Assembly: GCA_017510525.1 (NCBI GenBank)
Contig: JAFWNC010000003.1
Span: forward strand, 1-64,000
DNA length: 64,000 bases
Direction of reading: 5' to 3'
DNA from: Clostridia bacterium
GTDB lineage: Bacteria; Bacillota; Clostridia; TANB77; CAG-508
The translations under genes and the position numbers were made by a program. Under the pieces are notes generated by a model. It was not told the origin of the DNA. It made no database searches and saw only the letters and a program-made list of their open reading frames with translations. Positions 56,673-64,000 of the stretch are shown here, one piece after another (position 1 is the stretch's first letter; every line of letters begins with the position of its first letter).

Positions 56673-57353
56673 AATTAACTCAAGATTATCAATCATTACA
56701 ACAGGAATCTTCTTAAACTTCTTTGTCACCAAAGCTGAAACATACCAAACATATCCATCAACAATAAATAAGTTCTTATCCACAATAACTGGTCTCTTCA
56801 TATGATTATACTCTTTAATATATGCCATATTCGAAAACAGTTTTTTGTTTTTTTGTGAACCAAACAAATCTAAAGTTTTATAATAATCTCTAACAATGAG
56901 ATCATCGATTGGAACATACTTCAGCCATTCCTCAGGAAGAAAAATTCCCCGCGTATAACGTTTTTTCTCTTTTCTGTCAATTATTTTTTGTTTCTCTTTC
57001 TCAAAATCCCCTCTTGAAAGATTCTTGGCGATAAGTCGATAATACTCTGAACAATCTAAACTTCCCTTATTTGAATTGCACTTTCTGCAACAAGGAATAA
57101 GATTATTTGGAATCGATACTCCTCCAAAATCCCGTGGATACATATGATCAAGAGTTAAACTTTTCGCCCGAATAATAGCTCCGCAAAAAGGACAGACCAT
57201 GTCGCGCTTCATAGTATAAGTAAGAGCATACATAAGATCCTCAAACTTTACATATTGTTTTTTAATCTTCAAAATTCCATCTTTATTGATATATGCGTTA
57301 ACTTGCATATTTCTAATAAATTCGAAACCCTGATTTGGTAAGTCAATTAACAT
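56670..57353 (-). CDS. HNH endonuclease-like protein A (second codon class)
   Basis: 227 residues. A central HNH motif with zinc ligands: VCPFCGAIIRAKSLTLDHMYPRDFGGVSI, then NLIPCCRKCNSNKG (CxxC ... LDH ... CxxC ... N). An N-terminal module (INKDGILKIKKQYVKFEDLMYAL) and a C-terminal module (RPVIVDKNLFIVDGYVWYVSAL) are shared with its neighbour. Paralogue of 57414..58091. Arg is coded by CGG in frame three times (for example 56949-56951). Monocistronic. A standalone homing or defence nuclease is possible; targets unknown. Confidence 0.8.
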   Translation of the reverse strand: MLIDLPNQGFEFIRNMQVNAYINKDGILKIKKQYVKFEDLMYALTYTMKRDMVCPFCGAIIRAKSLTLDHMYPRDFGGVSIPNNLIPCCRKCNSNKGSLDCSEYYRLIAKNLSRGDFEKEKQKIIDRKEKKRYTRGIFLPEEWLKYVPIDDLIVRDYYKTLDLFGSQKNKKLFSNMAYIKEYNHMKRPVIVDKNLFIVDGYVWYVSALVTKKFKKIPVVMIDNLELI

Positions 57354-57380
57354 TTTCTTCGCCTCCCATTTTAGCAGGTT

Positions 57381-57407
57381 AAAGGAGAGCTAGAAATGCT
57401 CTCCTTT
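57381..57407 (-). terminator. Terminator of the second HNH gene
   Basis: AAAGGAGAGC-TAGAAAT-GCTCTCCTTT. Confidence 0.75.
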
Positions 57408-57413
57408 AACAGA

Positions 57414-58091
57414 TTAAAAGACAACTTCAACATTTTCCAACACTATAACCGGAATCTTTTTAAACTTTTCTGTTTCCATTGCAGCTAAATACCAAGTAAA
57501 GCCGTCAATAATCCAGAAATTTTTATCAACAATAACCGGTCTTTTCAGGTTTCCATACTTTGCAATATACGCAAAATTGTCTGCCATCCTTTTCGTTGAT
57601 TTGTTGTAATGTTTTAAGTAGCATTCCCTAACATTTAGCTTCGTAAGATCAATATTTTTCACCCACTTATTGGGCAAAAAACTCTTTTTCTCATAACGAA
57701 GTTTTTCTTTGTTTTGAATAATCTTATACTTTTCCTTAGTTCTTTCCTTTTTAGGACAATCCTTTTTTTCTAAGAGTCTCTCATATTCATACCTATTTAA
57801 GTTACCCTTATCAGAATTACATTTATTACAACAAGGAAGAAGATTATTTGTTATAGAAATGCCACCAAAATCACGTGGAAACTTATGATCAAGTTCCAGA
57901 TTTCTTTTTCTTATAGGCCGTCCACAATATGGACAAACGTCAATTTGATTAATATTATATGCTAAAGCATACATCAAATCGTCAAAGAAAACCTGTCCCT
58001 CATAAATCTTAAGTATTCCCTCTTTGTTAACATATGCGCTTACCCGTCCGCCTTTTACAAAGACATATTCTTTTGGCAATTGAATGAACAT
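57414..58091 (-). CDS. HNH endonuclease-like protein B (second codon class)
   Basis: 225 residues, start after GGAGG. HNH motif VCPYCGRPIRKRNLELDHKFPRDFGGISI with NLLPCCNKCNSDKG. Same modules and order as the gene at 56670 and clearly its paralogue. Two in-frame Arg CGG codons (57918-57920 and 58044-58046) with the frame intact. Each copy has its own terminator. Confidence 0.8.
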   Translation of the reverse strand: MFIQLPKEYVFVKGGRVSAYVNKEGILKIYEGQVFFDDLMYALAYNINQIDVCPYCGRPIRKRNLELDHKFPRDFGGISITNNLLPCCNKCNSDKGNLNRYEYERLLEKKDCPKKERTKEKYKIIQNKEKLRYEKKSFLPNKWVKNIDLTKLNVRECYLKHYNKSTKRMADNFAYIAKYGNLKRPVIVDKNFWIIDGFTWYLAAMETEKFKKIPVIVLENVEVVF

Positions 58092-58192
58092 ACATGCTCA
58101 CCTCCTAATAAAATAGTATTAATAAAAATACTTACATAATACTATTTTATCACAAAATTTCCAAATTTTAAACACCTTTTTACAATTTCTAC

Positions 58193-58858
58193 TTATTCTA
58201 CATATTTTTGATATTCTCCGTTTTTATATATAAATAAATCTCCTTCTTTCCCATTAGTTAAAAGATCTTCTGGAAAGTCAATTTCCTCAATTCCTTCACT
58301 ATTTCCACTCGTAATATCAAATAGCCATGCTCTATCACCATTATTCTCATACAGTTCATAAACATGTCCTTCAATTCTATTACCTTCTAAAAACTCTGAC
58401 TGCTCCTTTAAAAGTTTTTCTTTCATATTATTTATTTCTTTTGCAATTTCATTTGTTGCTTCTTGATCTAAAATATAACTATCCCCTTGTTTTCTTAAAA
58501 CACTTCCAATTGTAGCACCATAAGGCAACTCACCACTATTTACTTCAATAATATCACTACTTTTTTCTCTCTCACAATTACACAAATTATAACCATCTGA
58601 CATTTTAGAGTTTTTGCTATAAATATAATACAACTCTCCATCACTTAATGATTTTTGTGCATAATTATTTAAAATATTGCCTCTTTCAATAAGCATTTTA
58701 TCTCTATACTTAACCGTTATTTTATTTTCATTATAAGTCGGACCAATCAACTTTAAATCCTCCTTTTCTAAATGATTTCGTAATTCCTTAATAAATCCCG
58801 AAAAAATTCTATTTTTTTTGACATCATTAACTAAAGCATTGATCAAATCTAAACTCAA
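58193..58858 (-). CDS. Unknown 221-residue protein with DUF3006-like end
   Basis: Helical N-terminus (MSLDLINALVNDVKKNRIFSG), a middle Cys pair CNCE near 88, and a C-terminal small beta-barrel-like part (AWLFDITSGNSEGIEEIDFPEDLLTNGKEGDLF), which resembles DUF3006 proteins that control nuclease-related genes. The secreted nuclease gene follows upstream on the same strand. Native codons, no in-frame CGG. Family call is weak. Confidence 0.55.
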   Translation of the reverse strand: MSLDLINALVNDVKKNRIFSGFIKELRNHLEKEDLKLIGPTYNENKITVKYRDKMLIERGNILNNYAQKSLSDGELYYIYSKNSKMSDGYNLCNCEREKSSDIIEVNSGELPYGATIGSVLRKQGDSYILDQEATNEIAKEINNMKEKLLKEQSEFLEGNRIEGHVYELYENNGDRAWLFDITSGNSEGIEEIDFPEDLLTNGKEGDLFIYKNGEYQKYVE

Positions 58859-58972
58859 TACACATCACTCTCCTATTTTAATATTTCTTTTTTTGGAAGA
58901 ATCTACTATTGAAATATAGTAGAAAAGATTTAAAACTAGAGTGATTATATATTCATTTATTTAATTTGTCAA

Positions 58973-59722
58973 TTACTGATTTATCAATTCACCTGTTTTA
59001 TAATTTAGATTTGCACCTGGTTGAACATTATAAATAAAAACATTAAAAGAAAGCTGTCCATTATCTTCTATAGAATAACCTTCCATTTCAACCCCGCTTG
59101 CCAAAAGATTTTCATCCTTAAAAACAGGAGTAACTCTATATAAAACATGATTATTAGGATTCTTATTCATATATTCTAATACAAGTTTTTCAATTGGTAA
59201 CATTCCTTCAACATTAAAATACCTTGTTCCAGTAATTAGATTTTGTTTATTAGCATCTTCATCAGAAAGACAATATGCGATTAAATGACATCTATTATAC
59301 AAATACTCTCCATTAAATTTTGCCTGTTTCCAACCAGTTGGATGAACTGAACCAATATCTCCTCTTTCGTCACCTTCAGGTGGCATTGTCTCTTTACAAA
59401 TATTAGCGTAAGCAACTCCACATCTGCCCAAATAATCTAATTCACTATAATTTTCAAACACCTTTGTAGTATAATCATCCTCACTAAAATATGGTTTATT
59501 ATCATTTATCATAACACATACTTCTCCAGAATAATCTGGAACATCAACTAAATTAGAATATGAAGTTTTACCAAAAGCATCATCATTACTATCAAAATTA
59601 ATAAAATCAAACTTTTCAGCAAAATATGTAACTACCAATACACAAGCCAAAACAATTAAAGATGTTACTATTTTATTTAAACTCATATTATCACTACTTC
59701 TATAATTTTTACCCCTACTCAT
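58973..59722 (-). CDS. Membrane-anchored DNA/RNA non-specific endonuclease
   Basis: 249 residues. One N-terminal membrane helix (15-32), then the nuclease fold with YNRCHLIAYCLSDEDANKQNLITGTRYFN near residue 150, the divergent D/N-R-x-H catalytic block of the NucA/EndA type, with downstream Asn metal ligand. Similar enzymes cut DNA for uptake or degrade extracellular DNA. comEC is in the same window, so a competence role is possible. Confidence 0.8.
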   Translation of the reverse strand: MSRGKNYRSSDNMSLNKIVTSLIVLACVLVVTYFAEKFDFINFDSNDDAFGKTSYSNLVDVPDYSGEVCVMINDNKPYFSEDDYTTKVFENYSELDYLGRCGVAYANICKETMPPEGDERGDIGSVHPTGWKQAKFNGEYLYNRCHLIAYCLSDEDANKQNLITGTRYFNVEGMLPIEKLVLEYMNKNPNNHVLYRVTPVFKDENLLASGVEMEGYSIEDNGQLSFNVFIYNVQPGANLNYKTGELINQ

Positions 59723-59778
59723 TATAAAAACTCCTTTTTTTGAAAATTATATCATATGAAAAAAATGGTATCAAGAAA

Positions 59779-59807
59779 AAAAAGTAGGAAAAAAATCCTA
59801 CTTTTTT
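59779..59807 (-). terminator. Terminator of 59807..60229
   Basis: AAAAAGTAGGA-AAAAAA-TCCTACTTTTTTT. Confidence 0.75.
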
Positions 59808-60229
59808 TATAAATACTTCTTTAAACTCTCAATATTTCTCTCCTGAAAATCCACGAAACGATTCAAAATTCCTTGTGTCTCCTTATCAATACCAGTACTC
59901 TGATTCAACATCTTTCTCCCTTTAACAATTCCCATCTCATTTCCCTGAATAAGAATTTCGGCAATCTTAGAAGAACTACTATCAATCATAGTATTAAAAA
60001 CAATACCAGTTCTATTCATAAGCTTCATACCAGTAGAAACCTTCTCCAATTTTTTAACAGAATCAAACTTATCTTTTACCTGATCAGAAATAGCCTCATA
60101 CTCAGAATACTGATCTTCCAAAACAGTCCTAAGCTTATCGTCCTCAACCTTTTCCGAAATATTTTTAATAGACTCCATACCAATAAGAGCCCCCTTATTT
60201 ATCTCATTCAAAACCTCTAGATCATTCAT
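59807..60229 (-). CDS. Unknown helical 140-residue protein
   Basis: Entirely helical and amphipathic, in four segments (NDLEVLNEINKGALIGMESI, DDKLRTVLEDQYSEYEAISD, VSTGMKLMNRTGIVF, GILNRFVDFQERNIESLKKYL). It looks like a four-helix bundle of DUF2383/ferritin-like size, but no metal-ligand pattern is evident. It lies beside sporulation genes, which may be coincidental. Confidence 0.55.
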   Translation of the reverse strand: MNDLEVLNEINKGALIGMESIKNISEKVEDDKLRTVLEDQYSEYEAISDQVKDKFDSVKKLEKVSTGMKLMNRTGIVFNTMIDSSSSKIAEILIQGNEMGIVKGRKMLNQSTGIDKETQGILNRFVDFQERNIESLKKYL

Positions 60230-60290
60230 ATAAAACTCCTTTCTTTCTCATATACTTTGTTAATACGGTTATTTTCTTTTTTTATAAACC

Positions 60291-61073
60291 TTATTTGCTC
60301 CAATAATTAGCCGGATTAACAACAACTCCATTCTCCATCATCTCAAAATGCAAATGCTCACTATCCGCAATCTCAAAAACGCCACTACTACCTACAGAAC
60401 CTATAGTTTGTCCCTTTTCAACAGTTTCTCCCTCTTTAACAAACTCAGCAGATAATAAATTAGAATAAATAGTCTTAAAACCATTAGCATGACTAATTGT
60501 TACAGTAAGACCATAACGAGGATCATTTTTTATAGACTCAACAGTTCCACTTTCAGACGCACAAACAGCACTACCCTTTTCAGCCTTAATATCAATACCA
60601 GTATGAGTAGTCCATTCTTTTAAAGTTTCAGAATATACCAAACCTGAATCAGAATATCCTTTAGTAATTTCACCATTTAACGGAACAATAAATTCTAAAA
60701 CAACATCTTCTGGCTCCTCTTCAGCAACCTTTGAATCAGTTGCCTGAACATAATCTTCTAAAGGATCAGTTCTAATAGCAATTTTCTCAGTTAAATCATT
60801 AGAAATCACACTATTATCATTTTTTTGTGATTCAATAACTTCATTAACACTCTTATCATCAGAAGAACTACTACTTAAAACATCATCACTAACAACAATA
60901 TCTTTAGCCATATCAATAGCAGCGATTTGACTATCAGCGATTGCCTTACTCCTATAAGCAGACATAGCAAAAATTCCAATTATAATCAAACATAATATTG
61001 TAATACCAGTAATATAAATAATTACCTTTTTCTTATCAGAATTACTTAAATAAAAATTCTTATTTTTTCCCAT
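60291..61073 (-). CDS. spoIIQ: SpoIIQ-like M23 peptidase
   Basis: 260 residues from ATG 61073, 6 bases after AAGGAGG. One membrane helix (residues 14-36), a Ser/Asp-rich linker, and a LytM domain with THTGIDIKAEKG near 165 and EHLHFEMMENG near 240. Both the HxxxD pair and HxH are intact, as in clostridial SpoIIQ (Bacillus SpoIIQ has lost the catalytic residues). The position next to spoIID supports a forespore engulfment role with SpoIIIAH. Confidence 0.88.
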   Translation of the reverse strand: MGKNKNFYLSNSDKKKVIIYITGITILCLIIIGIFAMSAYRSKAIADSQIAAIDMAKDIVVSDDVLSSSSSDDKSVNEVIESQKNDNSVISNDLTEKIAIRTDPLEDYVQATDSKVAEEEPEDVVLEFIVPLNGEITKGYSDSGLVYSETLKEWTTHTGIDIKAEKGSAVCASESGTVESIKNDPRYGLTVTISHANGFKTIYSNLLSAEFVKEGETVEKGQTIGSVGSSGVFEIADSEHLHFEMMENGVVVNPANYWSK

Positions 61074-61137
61074 ACAAAGCCTCCTTAAAACATTCATTTA
61101 CTACAAGTATTAACAAAACTTCAAAAAATATACATTA

Positions 61138-61197
61138 AAATTGTCAAGAATCCGAACTTTCAATGGTCGTCCCTAAAGTTCGAATTCTCAACAATTT
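61138..61197. terminator. Long palindrome between spoIID and spoIIQ
   Basis: AATTGTCAAGAATCCGAACTTT ... AAAGTTCGAATTCTCAACAATT with a GGTCGTCCC loop related to R1. It follows the shift-corrected spoIID stop (61204) and would terminate its transcript. Confidence 0.6.
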
Positions 61198-61203
61198 ATA
61201 ATT

Positions 61204-62200
61204 TTAATAATCAACAACATCAACACCAACATAAAAATGCTTTATAATCTCCTCAAAAGAACTACCATTTTTAGCAAGAGTATTACTTCCAGTTTGACTC
61301 ATACCTACACCGATGACCATAACCTTTCACAGAAAAAACAATAGAATCACCAGAAAAAGAAACTTCAAAATTTGCAGACTTCAAACCAAAAATAGACCTT
61401 GCTTCAACTCCTGAAATATTGGTATTTCCGACTTTTAACGTTCTTACTCTATTGCTTTCATTTAGATCTAAAACCATTATAGGATTATCTTCATCCCAAT
61501 TAATTGAAAAATTTCCATACTTTTCCTTCATTTTATTTTGAACATCTAACTTTGATAAAACAACCTCAGATGAACCTTGAGAATACTCATCTTCACCGGC
61601 AGTCTCAACAACTTGAAGATAAGGATATCCGCTTCCACCCCAAACATTAAAAGGAATCTCCGTAAGTCCACCACTATTTGAATGAAAAAAGGCATTAATA
61701 GGCTCACCATCATAAGTAATAATCTTTCCTTTAGTATCATTTACAGCTTTTTGAATTTTATTCCAATTATCCTCAGCAACATCTTGATCCCATTTCGAAA
61801 GTCTATCCTCCTTAGAAATCCATGCCTGACAACAAAGAGAACTATCACAAATATCAGCGCCCTCATGCTTACCAGAATGAATTATTTTATAAATAGTATA
61901 TGTTCTAGCAACAACAGCCTGTGCTTTCAAAGCCTCTAGCTCATAATTGGCAGGCATCTCAGCAGAAACAACATTAACCAAATAATCCTCTAAACCAACC
62001 TCTTCAATCTCACCAGTTTTTGAATGTAATAACTTAATAGTATTAAACTCCCTATAATCATATTTTTCATCACTACTATCCACAGTTTCAACATCAATAG
62101 ACACAACCTCTTTATAATCCTCAAAAGAAACCGTAAATAAAATCGGAACAACAAAAAAAAGACAAACAATGCCTAAGTAATATAAAACAACCCTTTTCAA
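61204..62200 (-). CDS. spoIID: Stage II sporulation protein D, CGG +1 shift inside the catalytic-domain motif
   Basis: 331 residues after one shift, matching the family (about 340). N-terminal membrane helix 5-24. The SpoIID domain (EVGLEDYLVNVVSAEMPANYELEALKAQAVVARTY) starts near 65, with HSNSGGLTE near 175. Zero frame ends VKGYGHRCRYESNWK. CGG at 61310-61312 read as C-GGT gives GYGHGVGMSQTGSNTLAKNG, the diagnostic SpoIID motif, followed by SSFEEIIKHFYVGVDV and stop at 61204. SpoIID is the lytic transglycosylase that, with SpoIIP, drives engulfment. Confidence 0.95.
61309..61312 (-). other. CGGT +1 frameshift site in spoIID
   Basis: CAT CGG TGT in zero frame, CAT C-GGT GTA GGT ATG after shift. 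Homology support is the strongest in the window (GHGVGMSQ). Confidence 0.85.
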
Positions 62201-62228
62201 AATTTCTCCTTAACAAACACCAATATTC

Positions 62229-62253
62229 GTAGCGGAGAACTAAAGCTCTCCAT
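62229..62253. repeat. R2 palindrome
   Basis: CGTAGCGGAGAACTAAAGCTCTCCATA between sigF end and spoIID start. Confidence 0.55.
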
Positions 62254-62268
62254 AAATACATTCAAATT

Positions 62269-63075
62269 CTAAAATCCACCCAAAATTCTATTTCTCATTG
62301 ACCCAAGGATTTTCTTCTCTAACCTAGAAACCTGAACCTGACTAATCCCATACATCTCCGCCACCTCAATTTGAGTCTTTTCCTTAAAATATCTCAACAT
62401 AATAATCTCTCTATCTCTATCATTTAATCTCTTTAACTCATCTTTAATTAAAATTTTATTAACAGTATCTTCCTCTTCATCCCTATCTGAAGTAAGAACC
62501 TCTTGTCTCTCCATTCCACCATCTTCAAAAATCTCTGATTGAATTGATTCTATAGGATTCTGAGTTTCCAAAGCTAAAATAATATCCTCTCTAGGCTCTT
62601 TGAGTTCCCTTTCAATATCAGAAATTTCCAATCTCTTACCACGTTTTTCATATTCTTTTTTTAAAAGATTTATTTTACTTAACAATTCCTTCAAAGATCT
62701 ACTTACCTTAACAGCACCATCATCTCGAATAAACCTTTTAATTTCACCTAAAATATAAGGAACTGCAAATGTAGAAAGCTTAACCTCATAAGATTCATCA
62801 AACCTTTGAATAGCTTTTATAAAACCCATAGCACCAATTTGAAACAAATCCTCTAATTCATGACCTCTACCATTAAACCTTCTAACAACACTCCAGACCA
62901 ACTTAGAATTATTCTCTATAATCTCATTTAAAACCTCTTTATCTCCACCCTTAGCAGTCAAAATATCCTCTAAACAAGTCTCATACAACCTACTAAAATC
63001 CTTTCCCTTAAATAACTTATGTAGGGGGCGAGCATTGCTCGTCCGCGACCCATAAAAACATTCTTCTATGGCCAA
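62269..63075 (-). CDS. sigF: Forespore sigma factor F
   Basis: Region 2 (KLVWSVVRRFNGRGHELEDLFQIGAMGFIKAIQRFD), the FAVPYILGEIKRFIRDDGAVKVSRSLKEL block and region 4 (QIEVAEMYGISQVQVSRLEKKI) match SigF. Operon spoIIAA-spoIIAB-sigF. The N-terminus is uncertain. The frame opens with TTG 63075, then runs through an inserted R1 palindrome containing an in-frame CGG, before homology begins near YETCLEDIL. If CGG cannot be read as Arg, a TTG at 62988 after AAAGGA (239 residues) is the better start. Confidence 0.93.
   Translation of the reverse strand: MAIEECFYGSRTSNARPLHKLFKGKDFSRLYETCLEDILTAKGGDKEVLNEIIENNSKLVWSVVRRFNGRGHELEDLFQIGAMGFIKAIQRFDESYEVKLSTFAVPYILGEIKRFIRDDGAVKVSRSLKELLSKINLLKKEYEKRGKRLEISDIERELKEPREDIILALETQNPIESIQSEIFEDGGMERQEVLTSDRDEEEDTVNKILIKDELKRLNDRDREIIMLRYFKEKTQIEVAEMYGISQVQVSRLEKKILGSMRNRILGGF
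63021..63052. repeat. R1 palindrome inside the 5' end of the sigF frame
   Basis: GTAGGGGGCGAGCATTGCTCGTCCGCGACCC, same family as intergenic copies. Confidence 0.65.
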
Positions 63076-63123
63076 ATTCTTTAAATCATGACCAACTCCT
63101 GATCAATACAAAAATTGATATCT

Positions 63124-63573
63124 TTATGTAATATCCTCGCACTCTTCTTTAATAACCTTCTTAAGAGTAACCTTCGTCCCTATCCCAACAATAGACTCTA
63201 TTTTAACCTCATCCATGAAATTCTCCATAATAGTAAATCCCATTCCAGACCTCTCAAGTTCAGCCTTAGATGTATAAAGCGGTTTTCTCGCCTGTTCAAT
63301 ATCTTCAATTCCCTTACCAGTATCTGAAACCTCTATAATAATCATATTATCCTTAATCTTACAATGAATCTTAATTATTTCATCATCAGAATCATATGCG
63401 TGAATTATTGAATTTGTAACAACTTCTGAAATAGAAGTTTTTATATCCGACAATTCTTCAATTGTTGGATCCAGTTGAGATGCAAAAGCAGCAACTGCAA
63501 TCCTAGCAAAAGATTCATTACATGACTTGCTCAAAAATTCTAAATTCATTTCATTATCATATAACTTCTTCAC
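63124..63573 (-). CDS. spoIIAB: Anti-sigma F factor SpoIIAB
   Basis: 149 residues if the GTG at 63573, 6 bases after AGGAGG, is the start; the ATG at 63591 lies before that site. GHKL kinase fold with [23 protein letters not shown]-box [13 protein letters not shown] near 55, G1 DTGKGI near 80 and SGMGFTIM near 110. Binds and holds sigma F and phosphorylates SpoIIAA. Overlaps the end of spoIIAA. Confidence 0.94.
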   Translation of the reverse strand: MKKLYDNEMNLEFLSKSCNESFARIAVAAFASQLDPTIEELSDIKTSISEVVTNSIIHAYDSDDEIIKIHCKIKDNMIIIEVSDTGKGIEDIEQARKPLYTSKAELERSGMGFTIMENFMDEVKIESIVGIGTKVTLKKVIKEECEDIT

Positions 63574-63892
63574 AACTATCCTCCTCACCAATAATAGGAA
63601 TAATTTTTAAAATACCAGTCATCTCAAAAATTCTCCTAATATTCTCTTTAACATTTTTAATTTCAACCTTTGCCCCTATCATAGAAGCCATTTTATACCT
63701 TCCTATAATTAGTCCAATCCCGGCACTGTCCATAAAGCTAGTACCACTAAAATCAAATACAACTTTTCTAGGGCTATATCTTTGAATCTCATAATCAGCT
63801 AACCTCCTCATTCTATCTGTAGTATGATGATCTATCTCTTCAGTAATTTTCAATACAAGGAGCTTGTCCTCTTCTATAAAATCAATATCCAT
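63557..63892 (-). CDS. spoIIAA: Anti-anti-sigma factor SpoIIAA
   Basis: 111 residues, STAS domain. The phosphorylated Ser lies in [21 protein letters not shown] near residue 58. When dephosphorylated by SpoIIE it frees sigma F from SpoIIAB. Start ATG 63892 follows GGGAGGAG. First gene of the operon; the promoter region reaches the window end, and AAAGGATAA near 63946 on the minus strand might be part of a sigma-H promoter, but I cannot confirm this. Confidence 0.94.
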   Translation of the reverse strand: MDIDFIEEDKLLVLKITEEIDHHTTDRMRRLADYEIQRYSPRKVVFDFSGTSFMDSAGIGLIIGRYKMASMIGAKVEIKNVKENIRRIFEMTGILKIIPIIGEEDSCEEVI

Positions 63893-64000
63893 AAAAACAC
63901 TCCTCCCATATTTTCTATATTAAATATACCATTTTTTACCAGTTTATCCTTTGACGAAAAATGGGAGATCATCGACAATAAACGACAAAAGAAAAGCTAA

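Noticed and set aside
13456-62200. CGG frameshifts as random sequencing errors
   Set aside because: Not excluded, but disfavoured: all seven insert C, all directly before a glycine codon in phase, and none is in the abundant A/T homopolymers. A motif-specific base-calling artefact remains possible and is named as the refuting test.
13456-62200. Classical P-site slippage as the mechanism
   Set aside because: The preceding codons (AAT, TGC, GTT, GTT, CAT, TCT, TTT) give poor re-pairing after +1 movement in most cases, so a special tRNA or unassigned A-site codon fits better than tRNA slippage.

Overview
This 64 kb window comes from a low-GC, spore-forming Clostridia-type Firmicute, probably an uncultured gut lineage. 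The evidence is the spoIIAA-spoIIAB-sigF operon, spoIID, a SpoIIQ-like M23 gene, ylbJ, bofC-like and cdaA genes, the ylxM-ffh-rpsP-khpA-rimM-trmD-rplS and infC-rpmI-rplT operons, and very AT-rich codon use. No tRNA or rRNA gene, CRISPR array or transposase gene was seen.

Layout. 1-8.8 kb: a truncated Tyr-rich secreted protein, leuS, two paralogous pilin-like secreted proteins around infC-rpmI-rplT, and a GNAT-like gene. 8.9-13.1 kb: the rplS to ylxM operon. 13.3-17.2 kb: a tiny membrane ORF, dnaE and rqcP. 17.2-24.5 kb: truA, cdaA, pflB-pflA, three small orphan genes and two copies of a structured repeat. 24.5-26.5 kb: an isopeptide/thioester surface protein and its sortase. 26.8-33.1 kb: DUF4364, a SpoU methyltransferase, mfd, ylbJ. 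33.1-37.8 kb: an orphan gene pair, bofC-like, hicAB, comEC. 37.9-44.0 kb: NlpC/P60, aspS, a lone tpiA, DUF1846. 44.2-44.6 kb: a type I toxin-antitoxin-like locus. 44.6-48.0 kb: rlmB, two small membrane proteins, lepA. 48.1-53 kb: an FxLYD protein and a locus with a 1,105-residue repeat protein. 53-58 kb: addA and twin HNH genes. 58-64 kb: a secreted nuclease, spoIIQ-like, spoIID and the spoIIA operon.

The most unusual signal concerns the codon CGG. Reading all AT-rich 'native' genes by eye (about 17,000 codons), I found in-frame CGG only where the reading frame must shift by +1. The sites are dnaE (twice), rqcP, comEC, spoIID, an FxLYD gene and the 3' end of ylbJ. One further CGG lies in a repeat inserted at the doubtful 5' end of sigF. 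In every case, skipping the C and reading the next three bases gives glycine (GGN). The shift restores conserved motifs, for example SpoIID GYGHGVGMSQ, DnaE STHACGVVI and RqcP NGK, or a sensible C-terminus. I propose that CGGN works as a four-base glycine codon, or that CGG is an unassigned codon that forces a +1 frameshift. The main alternative is a systematic sequencing artefact.

A second class of genes has higher GC and ordinary codon use. Each gene or gene pair has its own consensus sigma-A promoter with a 17-nt spacer, or its own terminator. In this class CGG reads normally as Arg, nine times in six genes. The members are 1-912, 8269-8772, 17580-17960, 19372-19629, 24250-24489, 33104-34080, tpiA, 42220-42342 and the HNH pair. 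They look like acquired cassettes and set a real constraint on the frameshift hypothesis.
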